NCBI RefSeq assembly: GCF_019279795.1
Contig: NC_056733.1
Location: 1,418,809,156-1,418,873,155, forward strand
DNA length: 64,000 nt
Direction: 5' to 3'
Source of the DNA: Protopterus annectens
Lineage: Eukaryota > Chordata > Ceratodontiformes > Protopteridae
In this document: one piece after another, positions 54,541 to 64,000 of the stretch
Layout: each line of letters begins with the position of its first letter
Numbering within the stretch: position 1 is the first letter of the stretch
Notes under the pieces: generated by a model
The model's input: only the letters and a program-made list of their open reading frames with translations
What the model was told of the DNA's origin: nothing
The model's database searches: none
Position numbers and translations under genes: made by a program

Positions 54541-55175
54541 CTAAATAAACTAGATGACAGGTATTGCAGTCAGCTCTAACTTGAAAGTGAAGAAATTTTC
54601 CTGTATCTGGGTGTAAAAATTCACTTGAACTATCTATAAACCTACACCAATTACATTTCTTACATGGAAAAGTACAATTTTCTTGAACTAGTTGAGTATA
54701 TAGATCTTCTTTAGGAAAACATAATAGTCTTTTCAGATTATTTTTATTTTTATATGTAAACTTGGGTTTTGCGCCCACTATTGACGCCACTTCTGTATCC
54801 GTAGTTAAGATAGATCAGTTGTTTTTTACAACTTTCTCTATACTATAAATATTTCCTGAATGTGTAAGGGGCATTATAAATCGATGTTCATCTCTAACTG
54901 TCTGTGAAGAATTGCTTCTTGTTCTGTCTGAAAAATATGGTTTCCCATCATTTACACACAACTCAACAACCTTATTTAAAACAGTATCAACTTCACTTTG
55001 GCTATAACCTCTTTGACTGAATCGCTCTGAGAGGGAGAGGGTTTCCTTTTTAAAATCAGCCTCACTGGCATTTAACCTGGATGCACGTAAACCTTGACTT
55101 TTAATAATATTGCGGTAAATATGTGGGGGGGGGGTGCACACTTTTCCTATGTAGATAGTTGTTGCTATAACAACT
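54506..55175 (-). pseudogene. PLE RT C-terminus and Cys-rich linker
   Basis: 54815-55141 encodes SRLNASEADFKKETLSLSE ... SEVDTVLNKVVELC, typical of the PLE RT thumb. 54506-54790 is the linker, with CTFPCKKCNWCRFI and VRADCNTCHLVYLAVCQVC (paired CxxC motifs). The RT palm is absent; the copy is cut at about 55175 by the inverted arm. Confidence 0.75.
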
Positions 55176-55179
55176 CGTT

Positions 55180-55722
55180 CTAGGTGACATAGAGAATAAG
55201 GTTGAATCCACTGAGCTTAGATGGATTATCAGAATGAGAGGTAATAAAGGCAGAGGGTTGAATGATAAAATTTGTATTAAGCCTATTTTGAAGAATAGGA
55301 GGTTCAAAAAATAAAGAATAAGAGTAAAAACAATGGGTTGAAATTGAACAAATATTATTGGCATGAAAGGTTTTATTTATATATGAATTTTATATAATAA
55401 TTTATATAACTTTTTATATAATTCTGTATACAGGTTTTTGCATAGATGTATTTTATATTATATGTTACATATTCCTAAGCGCTGCTGTTTTAGTATGTGT
55501 ATTTTTTTAAGTGTGCTATATCTCTTTAATAATCTAATTGATGCGTGTTAATGTGTTGTTATCAGGAAGTAAAATTCTTTAAAAAGCAATGGTTGAAACT
55601 GATTTTACTATGTCTGATGAAGTGGCAAGTTTAAGACGTGAAAGCGCTCACATCAATAAACTGCTTTATGATATTTTCTTGGATTTTGTGCCTTGGTTTG
55701 CTCTACCAGTACTTCAAGACAA
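55180..55722 (+). repeat. Inverted PLE arm (right)
   Basis: Plus-strand copy of the EN C-terminus (ENKVESTELRWIIRMRGNK), 3' UTR and tail, complementary to 53809-54344. Identity is high but not complete (for example TATGTGTATTTTTTTAAG for TATCTATATTTTGTAAG). Confidence 0.82.
55610..55653 (+). ncRNA. Hammerhead-ribozyme-like motif, right PLE arm
   Basis: Stem I ATGT (55610-55613)/ACAT (55650-55653); CTGATGA 55614-55620; stem II 55622-55626 with 55635-55639 (one mismatch); GAAA 55640-55643; self-complementary GCGC 55644-55647; U then predicted cleavage C at 55649. Such minimal-stem-III hammerheads are thought to work as dimers. Activity unproven. Confidence 0.62.
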
Positions 55723-55739
55723 TCATAATCAAACTAATG

Positions 55740-57640
55740 AGATGTAAAGATAAAGACAGGTGTGCCTAGCAAGCCAACAAAGGTCCTGCAAATTACCAAT
55801 TCTATAACCCTCTACAAAATAAATATAACAAATGCCACAGTCACCTCTGTCAAAAAAAAAATCATTTACCATTCATCAGGACCTACAAAGTTCTTCTCAA
55901 CCATCAATCAACTCCTGACATTTGGGGAAACTCCAACAACCCCCACGCAGTCCACCACCAACTGAAATGGCCTTCATTATAGTCTGCACCATTAATAGCC
56001 ATTTCCTCAGTGCAACCACAATCTTTACCAAATACAATGCCATCAAGCAATTCTCCAACACAAGAACTCTGACTACTTCACACTCCAACATGCACCTCCA
56101 CAATAAAGCAACATTTCACTAAACTGAAACCAAGCACTGTAGCCCCAGACACTCTCCCTAAATAATTCCTCAAACAAGCTGCTGATGCCACTGACTACTC
56201 CATTTCTAGACTTAAAAACAGACCTATACAAGAATCCCTATTCCCTACCACATGGAAACAACCCTATATACTGCTGCTACACAAAAGTAGTCCCATCTAC
56301 TGAAGTCTCCAAATTCAGACCTACTGCCAAACTCTACTTTGTCCAAGATCAATGAGAAATGTATCAACTCTCAGCTACTAACTTATATCTTAAACAACCT
56401 CCTTCTCTCCTATACCAACATGTATCTCATCCCACACAGCATTGGTACTGCTCTTCTATTTTTCCTTTCCACCATTCACAAGCACAGAAATGACAATTAC
56501 TTTTTGTCATCAGTCTTCCTTCATTTACCAAAACCTTACAATACAGTCTCTCACTCTAAACTGCTCTGTCACCTCTTATTCCTTTGTCTCTCCCCCACAG
56601 CCCTAGAATACAAAGCATAAAATGGAAACAGTCCAAATCCAACATAATTCCAATATCAGTTTGTCCCTCAAGACTCAACACTTGGTGCTGTACTTTCAAA
56701 ATATTTACCAGCAGCCCTTCTCCTACTGCTACTACATCAGCCCTTATTCAGTACATGGTAGATAAGGGCCGAAACATCCCCCAAGCATCACAACATCACC
56801 CAATTCCTCTTTACCCCAGTACAGGGTGGATAAGGGCCAAAACAATCCCTGAGTGTCAGAACATCACCCAACTCCCCTTTACCTCCTGAAGCCTAACTCA
56901 AACAGTCTCACCTTGTACTAAGTCCTAAAAACAAGCTAATGCTATCCAAATCAAGACAAGCAAAAATGTAATAACTAACTTTACCTCAGTGGCACCATCA
57001 ATTAATCTCCTTCCCACACAAAATTCCTAGGTGTTATCAGTGATGAAAATCTAAAATCTGACCTCTATTTCCAACAGTTAGGCAAGAAAACAAACAAAAC
57101 TTGGACTGCTATACAGTGCAAAATCCTACCTAACAGAGTACACTCATAAAAGCGCAACACGTGCCTACTTACTTCTCACATTCTTATATGCTACCCACAT
57201 CTGTAATCAACCCCCTTACAAAACATGAGCAATGTTACAATAAAACAGCCAAGTCTGTTAAACAGCTAAGTGCCACTGATGTAAACAGAACCCACCACTG
57301 CACTGACATAAAACTCATTTGGTTTGAATACCCAGATTACCTCAACTACTATCAGCTCAAATTAGCACATAAAATTTTACACCTTCCCATTCCTTAAGGA
57401 TTTTCTTCAGTTGCATACTCCCACTAGAAAGCTTTGTTCCCCTAAAATCTTGGCCTGTATCACTCCATTCCGTAATTTTGTCTCCCCATTTAGTCTATGT
57501 CGATAAAATTTGAAACTCTCTACCAACCTCCATCTGGCCAGCAAATATAGACTCTTCAAGTTCTCACTAAAATCATATTTCAGTAATACCCAGATCTGTC
57601 ACTTTACCTCATCTCTTGAATAAATATTCTTCTCTCTCTC
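55740..57640 (+). pseudogene. L2-type LINE reverse transcriptase, fragment 4
   Basis: FSTINQLLTFGETPTTPTQS, then (by frame) DATDYSISRLKNRPIQ. MSKINEKCINSQLLTYILNN, IGTALLFFLSTIHKHRN and VFLHLPKPYNTVSHSKLL (motif A with its Asp residues replaced) are at 56339-56620. The C-terminal VINPLTKHEQCYNKTAKSV and YLNYYQLKLAHKILHLPIP are at 57161-57397. Many stops; a fossil of the L2 group judged by motif style. It continues fragments 1-3. Confidence 0.72.
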
Positions 57641-57952
57641 TCTGTCAGTCTCCACTCCATCTAAATTTCCTTAAATTCCATTTTCCTACATAGTCTGATA
57701 CGACCTTTCTTCCTAGCCCAAACTCAACACATCCTCTTTTATAAACCTTATCCTTAACAAAAAAAAATACTGATGGTTGTTTCCTGAAGATGATAAGCCT
57801 TGCTGCAATATGATAAGCTCTTCTGAATGCTTCCAGAATGTGAAATACTGTACTGCCATTTGCATTATGTACATACGTGAAGGCTGCCAGCCTAGCTAGA
57901 CAGAATTTTGTAAATAATTCTATGTCATTGTATATATTAATATTATCCATAA
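57641..57952. other. Possible LINE 3' UTR
   Basis: A/T-rich stretch after the L2-type ORF with no convincing ORF. It contains GTAAATAATTCTATGTCATTG, similar in style to L2/CR1 3' UTRs. DIRS G interrupts it at 57953, and the sequence may resume at 60598. The 101-codon minus ORF (57645-57950) has no known motif. Confidence 0.35.
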
Positions 57953-58435
57953 TTAGAAATTATGTACCTACCATAACGTTCCATGTTAGTTGTCTTCTCT
58001 CGCCTTCTTTCTTGCTGGATGGGTTCAGAGCCGATCCTCGGCTCCGACTCGGCACTTGCTAAACTCGAGAGTCACTTTTACCAGCTCGAGGCAGCCCCAT
58101 ATCCCATGATGCAAGGCGGTAATTACCCAGATCTCGTTTGGTATCTAGAGGAAAAACTGCCTACCAAAAAAAAACTTTCCACTAAGGAAAGAGGAACAAC
58201 TAATCTAAAAGGCTGTAAAGGGAAACCAGGTAATCAAGGCCAACTAACTGGTGTCCAAGGAAGAAGAATCTTCCAGAGAAAGAGGAAATCAAGGTCTGTC
58301 CAGGCAAGGGGGACAGGAGGGAGGGACGCAAGAAAGAAGGCGAGAGAAGACAACTAACATGGAACGTTATGGTAGGTACATAACTTCTAAATGTTAAGTT
58401 GTCAATCTCACCTTCATTCTTGCTGGATGGGACCG
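57953..58435. repeat. Left inverted terminal repeat and ICR of DIRS G
   Basis: 57990-58145 is the inverted copy of the right end (60440-60585), including CTCGAGAGTCACTTTTACCA and CCATATCCCATGATGCAAGG. 58345-58380 is the complement of the left end (ACTAACATGGAACGTTATGG). 58390-58435 is the complement of the right end. Confidence 0.82.
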
Positions 58436-58463
58436 CGTCCCTAGCACCTCTATCCTGGGTGGC

Positions 58464-59420
58464 TCAATGGAACAGACTCTTGAGAACTGTGGAACCAAAG
58501 CTTGCCCTATCCCTGGAGGCCAAATCCAATTTGTAATGAGAAACAAAGGTATGAGGAGTGGCCCAAGTGGCTGCTGCACAAATAGTATCTAAGGGCAGCC
58601 TAGCCTGAAAAGCTGTAGAAGTGGCTAGGCCTCTTGTGGAATGTGCTTTAGGTTTTGAGCTGAGTTGTTTGCCCCTAAGTTGATAAATGTCAGAAATGGT
58701 GGAAGATAGCCATCTGGATAAGGTCACCTTAGAAACAGGGAGACCTTTCTTATTTTCAGCATAAGAAAGGAAGAGCTGATCAGATTTCCTAAATTGCTTT
58801 GTTTTGTCCAAGTAATATCTAAGTTGGCGGTGAACATCAAGGTAATGCAATTTTTGTTCCGCCCTGTTAGAATAATTTGAAAAAAATACAGGAAGATCAA
58901 TGGATTGGTTTAAATTTGTCTTAGAAGCAACCTTGGGCAAAAAGGATGGATTGGTTCTCAAGGATACCCTGTCCTTGTGGAAGACCAAATAAGGGGGACG
59001 AACAGATAGGGCATGAAGTTCTGATACTCTTCTAGCCGAGGTAATGGCAACAAGAAAGAGTGTCTTCCAAGAAAGAAACTTTAATGAACATGAAGCAGCC
59101 GGTTCGAAAGGGGGAAGTATCAAGGATGCCAGCACTAAATTTAGGTCCCACTGTGGTGGAGGATCCCTAACAGGGGGCTTTAGAAGGAATACCCCTTTAA
59201 GAAAGGCTTTACAAAGCTTGTGGGACATAATGTTGTGGTCTGCAAACCCGACATGAAAGTTGGAGATTGCTGCCAACTGAACTTTGACTGTGGAAGAGGA
59301 AGAACCTGAGTGAAAAATTTCCGCTAGGAAATCTAAGACTGACTGAACCGGGGCAGTAAAGGGATCTATGTTCTTATCTTTCGCCCAGAGGGAGAAGCGT
59401 TTCCATTTACTTAGAGTAAA
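58464..59420 (-). CDS. Tyrosine recombinase, DIRS G
   Basis: About 318 codons appear open from near 59419 to 58464. N-terminal WKRFSLWAKDKNIDPF and SSSSTVKVQLAAISNFH; box I TSARRVSELHAL; SKVTLSRWLSSTISDIY; HxxR in AHSTRGLATSTAF; and the C-terminal ATWATPHTFVSHYKLDL with the nucleophile Tyr, ending VLKSLFH. All expected YR residues that I can identify are present. It lies in a different frame from the upstream RH-MT ORF, possibly through an inserted TAAA near 59420. Best candidate for a working YR here. Confidence 0.82.
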   Translation of the reverse strand, partial: FTLSKWKRFSLWAKDKNIDPFTAPVQSVLDFLAEIFHSGSSSSTVKVQLAAISNFHVGFADHNIMSHKLCKAFLKGVFLLKPPVRDPPPQWDLNLVLASLILPPFEPAASCSLKFLSWKTLFLVAITSARRVSELHALSVRPPYLVFHKDRVSLRTNPSFLPKVASKTNLNQSIDLPVFFSNYSNRAEQKLHYLDVHRQLRYYLDKTKQFRKSDQLFLSYAENKKGLPVSKVTLSRWLSSTISDIYQLRGKQLSSKPKAHSTRGLATSTAFQARLPLDTICAAATWATPHTFVSHYKLDLASRDRASFGSTVLKSLFH

Positions 59421-60410
59421 TCCTCCTGGTAGAGGACTTAAGAGAAGCTACTATGATGTCTCTAACGGGGTTAGAGATCATAGGAAGCCTGGCTAAGGAA
59501 GGAAGTGGAGCAACCAAGCTGTGAGGTTGAGGGAAGGAACGGACCGGTGCAGTTGACCCGACTGGTGGGTCAGAAGATCTGGCAATGGGTCCAGATGCCA
59601 AGGCTGCACCAAGAGATGGCGATGAAGGAACGGGAACCAAATTTGTCGAGGCCAGTAAGGGGCAATGAGAATCATTTTGGCTCTCAAAACAGACGCTTTC
59701 TGGAGTACCTGTGGAATCAATGGAAAGGGGGGAAAAGCATAAAGAAGTCCCTGGGGCCAATCTTGGGTAAGAGCGTCTCTGGGGGGATGGCCCGGAAGTG
59801 GGAAGAGAGAAAAGAAGTCTGGGCATTTGCTGTTTAGAGGAGTAGCAAAAAGATTGCAGCATGGGCGGCCCCACTTCTGAAAAATCTCTTCCACTATGGA
59901 TTGCTTGAGAGACCACTCGTGAGGCATGAGTATAGCTCTGCTCAATCTGTCCGTTATTATGTTGGTTTTCCCAGGGATATGCATTGCTACCAGAAACCGA
60001 TGAGAGGAGATCGCCCATTGCCAAAGTCTGAGAGCCTCTCGACACAAGGGATAGGACTTGGTTCCGCCCTGCTTGTTGATGTACCACACCACGGGCATGT
60101 TGTCCGTGTGAACCGCAATAGTTCCTAAGGGATGAAAGTTGTTGAGGGCTTGCAACGTTAAAAGCACTGCTCTCATCTCTAGGACATTTATGTGCAGGTG
60201 GTATTCAAACGGTTGCCACGTGCCATGAACCATCCTGCCCTGATAATGTCCCCCCCCACCCGATCAGGGAGGCATCCGAAGTGACCATGGCTACTGGGGC
60301 CGGGGGAACAAATGGTCTGCCCTGATGGACTAGAGGAGAGGAAATCCACCAGGATAGATGGTTCTTGCAGGTCTGTGTCACTAGGATCTTGTGACGCATG
60401 GGAAAAATAT
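59421..60410 (-). pseudogene. RNase H and MT-like polyprotein without RT, DIRS G
   Basis: Starts MRHKILVTQTCKNHLSWW (60399), then TSDASLIGWGG. A one-base excess in a C8 run (60251-60258) shifts the frame. The reading goes on for 246 codons (60233-59493): INVLEMRAVLLTLQAL, HTDNMPVVWYINKQGG, IITDRLSRAILMPHEWSL, MT-like CNLFATPLNSKCPDF and LLYAFPPFPLI. Apart from the C-run it looks intact. Its role without RT is unclear. Confidence 0.78.
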
Positions 60411-60597
60411 CACTTACCAGGAGCTGGTAAAAAGGATGACCTCATTAGTGAAGCGGCAAACGAGATCTGGGTAATTACCGCCTTGCATCATGGGATATGG
60501 GGCTGCCCCGAGCTGGTAAAAGTGACTCTCGAGCTTAGCAAGTGCTGAGTCGGGAACCCATCCAGCAAGAATGAAGGCGAGATTGACAACTTAACAT
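60411..60597 (-). repeat. Leader and right terminal repeat of DIRS G
   Basis: Inverted partner of 57990-58145. On the minus strand CTGGTAAGTGATAT, close to the deletion joint at about 60405-60420, resembles a splice donor. Confidence 0.7.
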
Positions 60598-62036
60598 GCT
60601 TGGTTTACAAATATAAAGAGAACTATATGTTATGGTTAAACTATATGTTGTACTGAGCTTCAAAAATGTAACCACAGTGCACTCTGCTGGAAGAAAGCTG
60701 ATAAGTCAAGCATTGTATGACTGATCTCAAGCTCAGAGACTGGATGTCTGGGCCAGGAAATTCTTTTTATTGTCTTGATTTAAGAGATAATTTCTAAGGT
60801 TTTACATGTATAATGTTTTTTATTGCTGTGGCTTCCTGGCCAGATGCAACTTACTAAAAAATGTAAACTATGAGTTTCTGTTAGCCTGGGAAACGAAAGC
60901 AGAACTGTTAAGAATGATGTAATCTGAAATGACTCAGCAGTACTGTGTTATCAATTTAAAACTTTCCCAAAGAGAGAGCATTTTGGATTTCGTCTGAAGA
61001 ACATCCACTCACCAGCACTTGCTTGTTCAGCAAGTAAGATATTCATTTAGAACAGTGATTTCTCTTAGAGATTGATAGAAATAGCCAGCTTAGTCAAGCT
61101 GTTTTCTATATTTATGTCAGAATATTCTACAATATTGTTTTAAAATTTCCTGTGATTTCTGAACTCTGTAATGTCATTGTGTTGAAGTAATAAGATTTGT
61201 CTTGTGGTTTTATTTATTAAGTATTTTAAACCTTTCAACTGTGTCTGTTTTGTGTAGAGATAATTTAAGCTCTTAGCGTACATTGCATGTATTCAGTGAT
61301 ACTGTCCAAGACACTCCAACAGCTTTAGCCCTGGTTCACATTTACTATTTGGATAACAGTAATAATACACAATGAAACTGGTCACCCCTTGGCAAGGGCC
61401 TTATTAGTAGCTGATAATAGTGGTTGGTGGCAGTGATTTCTACCTTATAGCTTGGACAAGAAGGGGGCATAGCTGGAGAACCTGTGCCAGCCTTCCCCAG
61501 GAGTGTCTGTGTGTTTGTATATAACTCACATCTGAAAGTGTACGTGTGTCAGCTACTTGGGCAGGGACATGAAGCACTGGTTGGACAGAGAGGGCGCTGG
61601 AGGCTTTGGCTTGACCACTAGGGTGAGTTCTGTACCCTATAGCTGTGTCAGTGGGGAATCTTACTGAGGATCTGGAGAGAAAGGGAGAAACCAGCCCCAG
61701 ACTTACTGTGATCTCTGTGTGCTCTTAAGGGAAATTGTACTTTACTGTGTGTGTGGTTGTTATCCCCCAAATGTGCATGCCACTCACTGGTGCTAGTGGT
61801 GAGGATTGAGGGTCCTTGATTACTGGGCCGGTGCACAAGCGTCACAACATATCATGTCACTTGCGGAGTCAGGCTTCCTACAAATTGCTACATAATGTCA
61901 CCTATGAATATGCAATATTCTTTTATATTCCTTACCTTATGACCAAGCATTATGGAGAGCTGAATTTGTGTGTGTGTGTCTTATATGTAAATGCGTTTAT
62001 CTGTCTGATATATACTTGTATGTATATTTTTGCAAT
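60598..62036. other. Unassigned region, possibly an LTR-type remnant
   Basis: No ORF with recognisable motifs. 60620-61320 is AT-rich, with polyadenylation-like signals. 61420-61440 has TGGTTGGTGGCAGTGATT, which could be a primer-binding-like site after an LTR, followed by GC-richer sequence to 61850. A (GT)n-type run lies at 61968-61979. The LTR idea is weak; it may be host DNA. Confidence 0.25.
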
Positions 62037-62252
62037 GTGTTGTTTGTCTTTTCGGCTTTTTCCGGTTAGGGGCCGCCACAGTGGAACTCCGGTCCGCTAA
62101 TGATTGGCAGTAGATTTTTATGGCACCGAGTTGCCAGCCCAACGCCCAACCTTCAACGAAGGCACGCCCATTCACGCAGGTCTTTTGAATGTCACTCGAC
62201 CGCAGGGAGGACATGCAGACTCCACACAGAAGGCAATCCAGCCGAGAATTTT
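62037..62252 (-). repeat. tRNA-derived SINE (minus orientation)
   Basis: Reverse complement of the SINE at 14436-14719: TTTTTCCGGTTAGGGGCCGCC (tail), CCAACCTTCAACGAAGG (centre), GGAGGACATGCAGACTCC (V-domain-like block), ending near CCGAGAATTTTGGG. The tRNA head is truncated. Confidence 0.72.
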
Positions 62253-62408
62253 GGGTGGGAGGTTGGCATTAATGGTTAAGGTGTTTACCTTACAAGCATA
62301 AAGTGCAGGGTTTGATTCTCACATGGGGTAATTGGCTAGGCTGAAAATGGCCCACAAGGGCAGTTAGTCTAGTACTAATCTATGAACCATAGGTTCTATG
62401 AACCTATG
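62253..62408 (+). repeat. SINE with tRNA-like head and CR1-like tail
   Basis: The head has an A-box-like TTAATGGTTAAGGTGTTTACC and a B-box-like GGGTTTGATTCTC. The tail (62333-62390) aligns with the CR1 3' end at 16585-16635, sharing TGGCTAGGCT, GGCCC...GGGC, CTAGTAC and CTATGA. This fits a SINE mobilised by the CR1 machinery. Confidence 0.6.
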
Positions 62409-62520
62409 GAGCTTTCCTCAACTGACCCTCCACTGAAAAGAAGTTTCCAACTCAGTCGGACTTTTCTGGTAAATAAACAAATTAAACAAGTGCATGCAAA
62501 ATGCAAAAAAAAAAAAAAAA
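62409..62520 (+). repeat. SINE tail fragment and poly-A run
   Basis: CCACTGAAAAGAAGTTTCCAAC and GTCGGACTTTTCTGGTAAA match the tail seen at 45-95. An A16 run ends at 62520. Confidence 0.5.
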
Positions 62521-64000
62521 GTCAGTTGGAAGCAACAATTACCTGTAGTATTTATGGGAAAATGTACTCAGACATTCTCTAAATTCAATCACTTTCCAAG
62601 ATTCTTTTGGTAGACGTGGTAGCAGACGTTGCAGGATCGTCATTCTGTTTGGCTGTATGAACTTTTTTAAGCTAGACAAATTCAGAATTTTAGCACCACT
62701 TTGCAAGACTTTCTAGGACCAGAAAAAGACTAGGAGTAGAATATTCCCTCTTTCCTACAGTAAATAATGAGCTAAAGAGAAGACTAAGTATTCTTGAAGG
62801 ATAATATAGCTGCATATAAATTGTGCAATTTAAGAAAATACTTCATCAAAGTGAATGAAGTAGTTAAGGCTGCAAAACTTTCACAATAAAATAGGTAGAC
62901 AAAAAGATACATAGTTATCTGATCAAATGTGGGGTTAACAAATGCTTTGATTTGTTCTGAACAGAGTTCTGCATTTGAAACTGATAATCCTGGGACTGGT
63001 TTGTCTGTTTTGAGTTCTGAAAAAGTGTTACTAGACTACTTATTAGAAAGCAGAAAAAGTGGAAGTGCTCATAACAACTCCAACCTTTTTTTTTTTTCTT
63101 CTGATCCAATAATTACACATTTTGCAGTGAAAAAAACAACAGATGAACAACACAACAACAGGATTTAAAAAAGTAGATTTTATATCATCAAGAGTAAGCT
63201 TCAATCATAATTAAACATGCCTTATAATTTTGCCTTATAATTTCTGCCTCTGGAGACAAAGCATGCACAGAAGCTTTTTAAAGATATTTCTAATCTGTTG
63301 AAGTGCATAAATCAGCCTTCAATTCATCTCCATAAAAGAGACTTAATGTTTCTTATTCTAGTTTACAAGCTGAATAGACAATAAATAATGTGTCTGAAAA
63401 TTAGCTGCGGCTTTAATGGTTAAAAAAACAGCATCATGAAATTACTATATTTTAAGTGTTTAACACTTCTTGTCAAATGCATCTAAAAATTGTGAGGCAG
63501 AGATGCTGATACTGTATTACACCCTGAAAGATGTATATTCACTTCACTTTTTTTACGCTAAGTCACAATGCAGTCTTGAGGTGAATTTGATTGTGTGGGT
63601 GCTGAATGTAAACAAAAGCCTTTTACGATGTTATACAAGCAGCTGTGCAGATAAATGACTGTGACACAAACTATGGCAGCATACATCTTAACTGAATTTT
63701 CTTTTGACTTGTGGCTTACTATATTGATGAAACTTGATGTTGGTACCCCAAAAATATTACGATTTCTCCCAAAAGAGGTGACATCTTGATTTGCAAACAG
63801 TGTGGCTAAGTAGCAGAGACTAACCTTAAACAGCACTTTGTTTTGTGGGACCAAGGATGTTGTCTACATCCCGAGGCTGTAGCCACATCCAATTTGCACT
63901 ATAGTTTGAAAATTTTACTACCAAAATAATTTATCATGTGGAGAGGGGGAGCAGTTACAAGATCTGAGCCTGTCTCTTCCCCAAGGAATGGATTATAATA
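62521..64000. other. Unassigned AT-rich sequence
   Basis: No gene, repeat family or RNA motif recognised. Short ORFs (for example 62929-63168 + and 63558-63854 -) lack motifs and are as expected by chance. Confidence 0.4.

Larger units (their letters stand above)
53728..55722 (-). mobile_element. Penelope-like element with inverted arms
   Basis: A minus-strand PLE body (RT end, linker, GIY-YIG endonuclease, tail) faces a partial plus-strand copy. 53809-54344 and 55180-55722 are inverted repeats of ~540 bp, each with the end of EN, AT-rich 3' UTR and a hammerhead-like motif. The pair is flanked by a 17-bp duplication, so both parts inserted together. The RT catalytic core is missing (5' truncation). 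It sits inside the L2-type LINE. Confidence 0.85.
57953..60597 (-). mobile_element. DIRS-like mini-element G (RNase H-MT-YR only)
   Basis: 2.65 kb. Left end TTAGAAATTATGTACC (57953), right end ...GACAACTTAACAT (60597). The ICR (58355-58435) joins complements of both. The right leader runs directly into the RT-RNase H connection (MRHKILVTQTCKNHLSWW, start at 60399); ORF1 and the RT palm are absent. Remaining ORFs are the least damaged of the J/K/F group, suggesting a young non-autonomous derivative. Confidence 0.85.

Noticed and set aside
53728..55722. Group I intron or homing endonuclease (because of the GIY-YIG domain)
   Set aside because: The RT thumb, Cys-rich linker and position of EN after RT, plus target duplication, fit a Penelope-like element.
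57645..57950. 101-codon minus-strand ORF as a small host gene
   Set aside because: No recognisable motif and position in a likely LINE 3' UTR; length is compatible with chance in this base composition.
62254..62325. Functional tRNA gene
   Set aside because: A- and B-box-like words are present, but no cloverleaf with paired acceptor stem can be drawn and a CR1-like tail follows; a SINE head explains it.
1..64000. Bacterial or viral operon, CRISPR array, rRNA genes
   Set aside because: No tight gene packing, ribosome-binding sites, spaced direct repeats or rRNA sequence. Everything recognisable is eukaryotic retroelement.

Overview
This is vertebrate-type nuclear DNA with no recognisable host gene. 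Almost all of the sequence I can explain is retrotransposon. Eleven copies of DIRS-like tyrosine-recombinase (YR) retrotransposons dominate, all coding on the minus strand. With them are CR1-type and L2-type LINEs, Penelope-like elements (PLEs) and tRNA-derived SINEs. This mix suggests a large, repeat-rich amphibian (salamander or caecilian) or lungfish genome. That is inference; the sequence alone does not name the species.

Layout. (1) 1-7968: an old DIRS copy (A0) with a second copy (A, 1751-7261) inserted in its ORF1. (2) 7969-11566: non-DIRS sequence with a candidate MITE (about 8.4 kb) and a degraded PLE tail (about 9.3 kb). (3) 11567-28274: DIRS J, which holds DIRS K (12967-17734), DIRS L (19803-25257) and a PLE tail (about 26.5-26.8 kb). 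K itself holds a CR1 (about 14.17-16.64 kb), which holds a SINE. (4) 28275-32545: DIRS M, truncated. (5) About 32546-57640: one fossil plus-strand L2-type LINE broken by three insertions: DIRS E (32687-48906), a minus-strand CR1 with esterase-type ORF1 (about 48966-53450), and a PLE (53728-55722, 17-bp target duplication). E contains D (32756-42402), which contains C (33548-38292), so the nest is four deep (L2 > E > D > C). E also carries part of DIRS F. (6) 57953-60597: DIRS G, a compact copy without ORF1 or RT. (7) 60598-64000: unexplained sequence plus SINEs.

How the DIRS copies are built. On the minus strand the order is: right terminal repeat with promoter-like motifs; ORF1 with an N-terminal Cys/His cluster; RT-RNase H-methyltransferase-like ORF; YR ORF; an internal complementary region (ICR); and an inverted copy of the right terminal repeat. 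The ICR joins the complements of both element ends, as expected for the circular-intermediate, YR-mediated life cycle known for DIRS elements. Removing E, D, C or A on paper leaves a continuous host frame without target duplication. Nearly all ORFs carry stops, frameshifts or deletions. The most intact pieces are the YR of G and the YR of C, whose HxxR motif has lost its His.

The most interesting signals are: hammerhead-ribozyme-like cores in the PLE arms; RT-less but YR-bearing mini-DIRS elements (G, K); splice-donor-like motifs in the DIRS terminal palindromes; and a SINE whose tail matches the CR1 3' end found in the same window.
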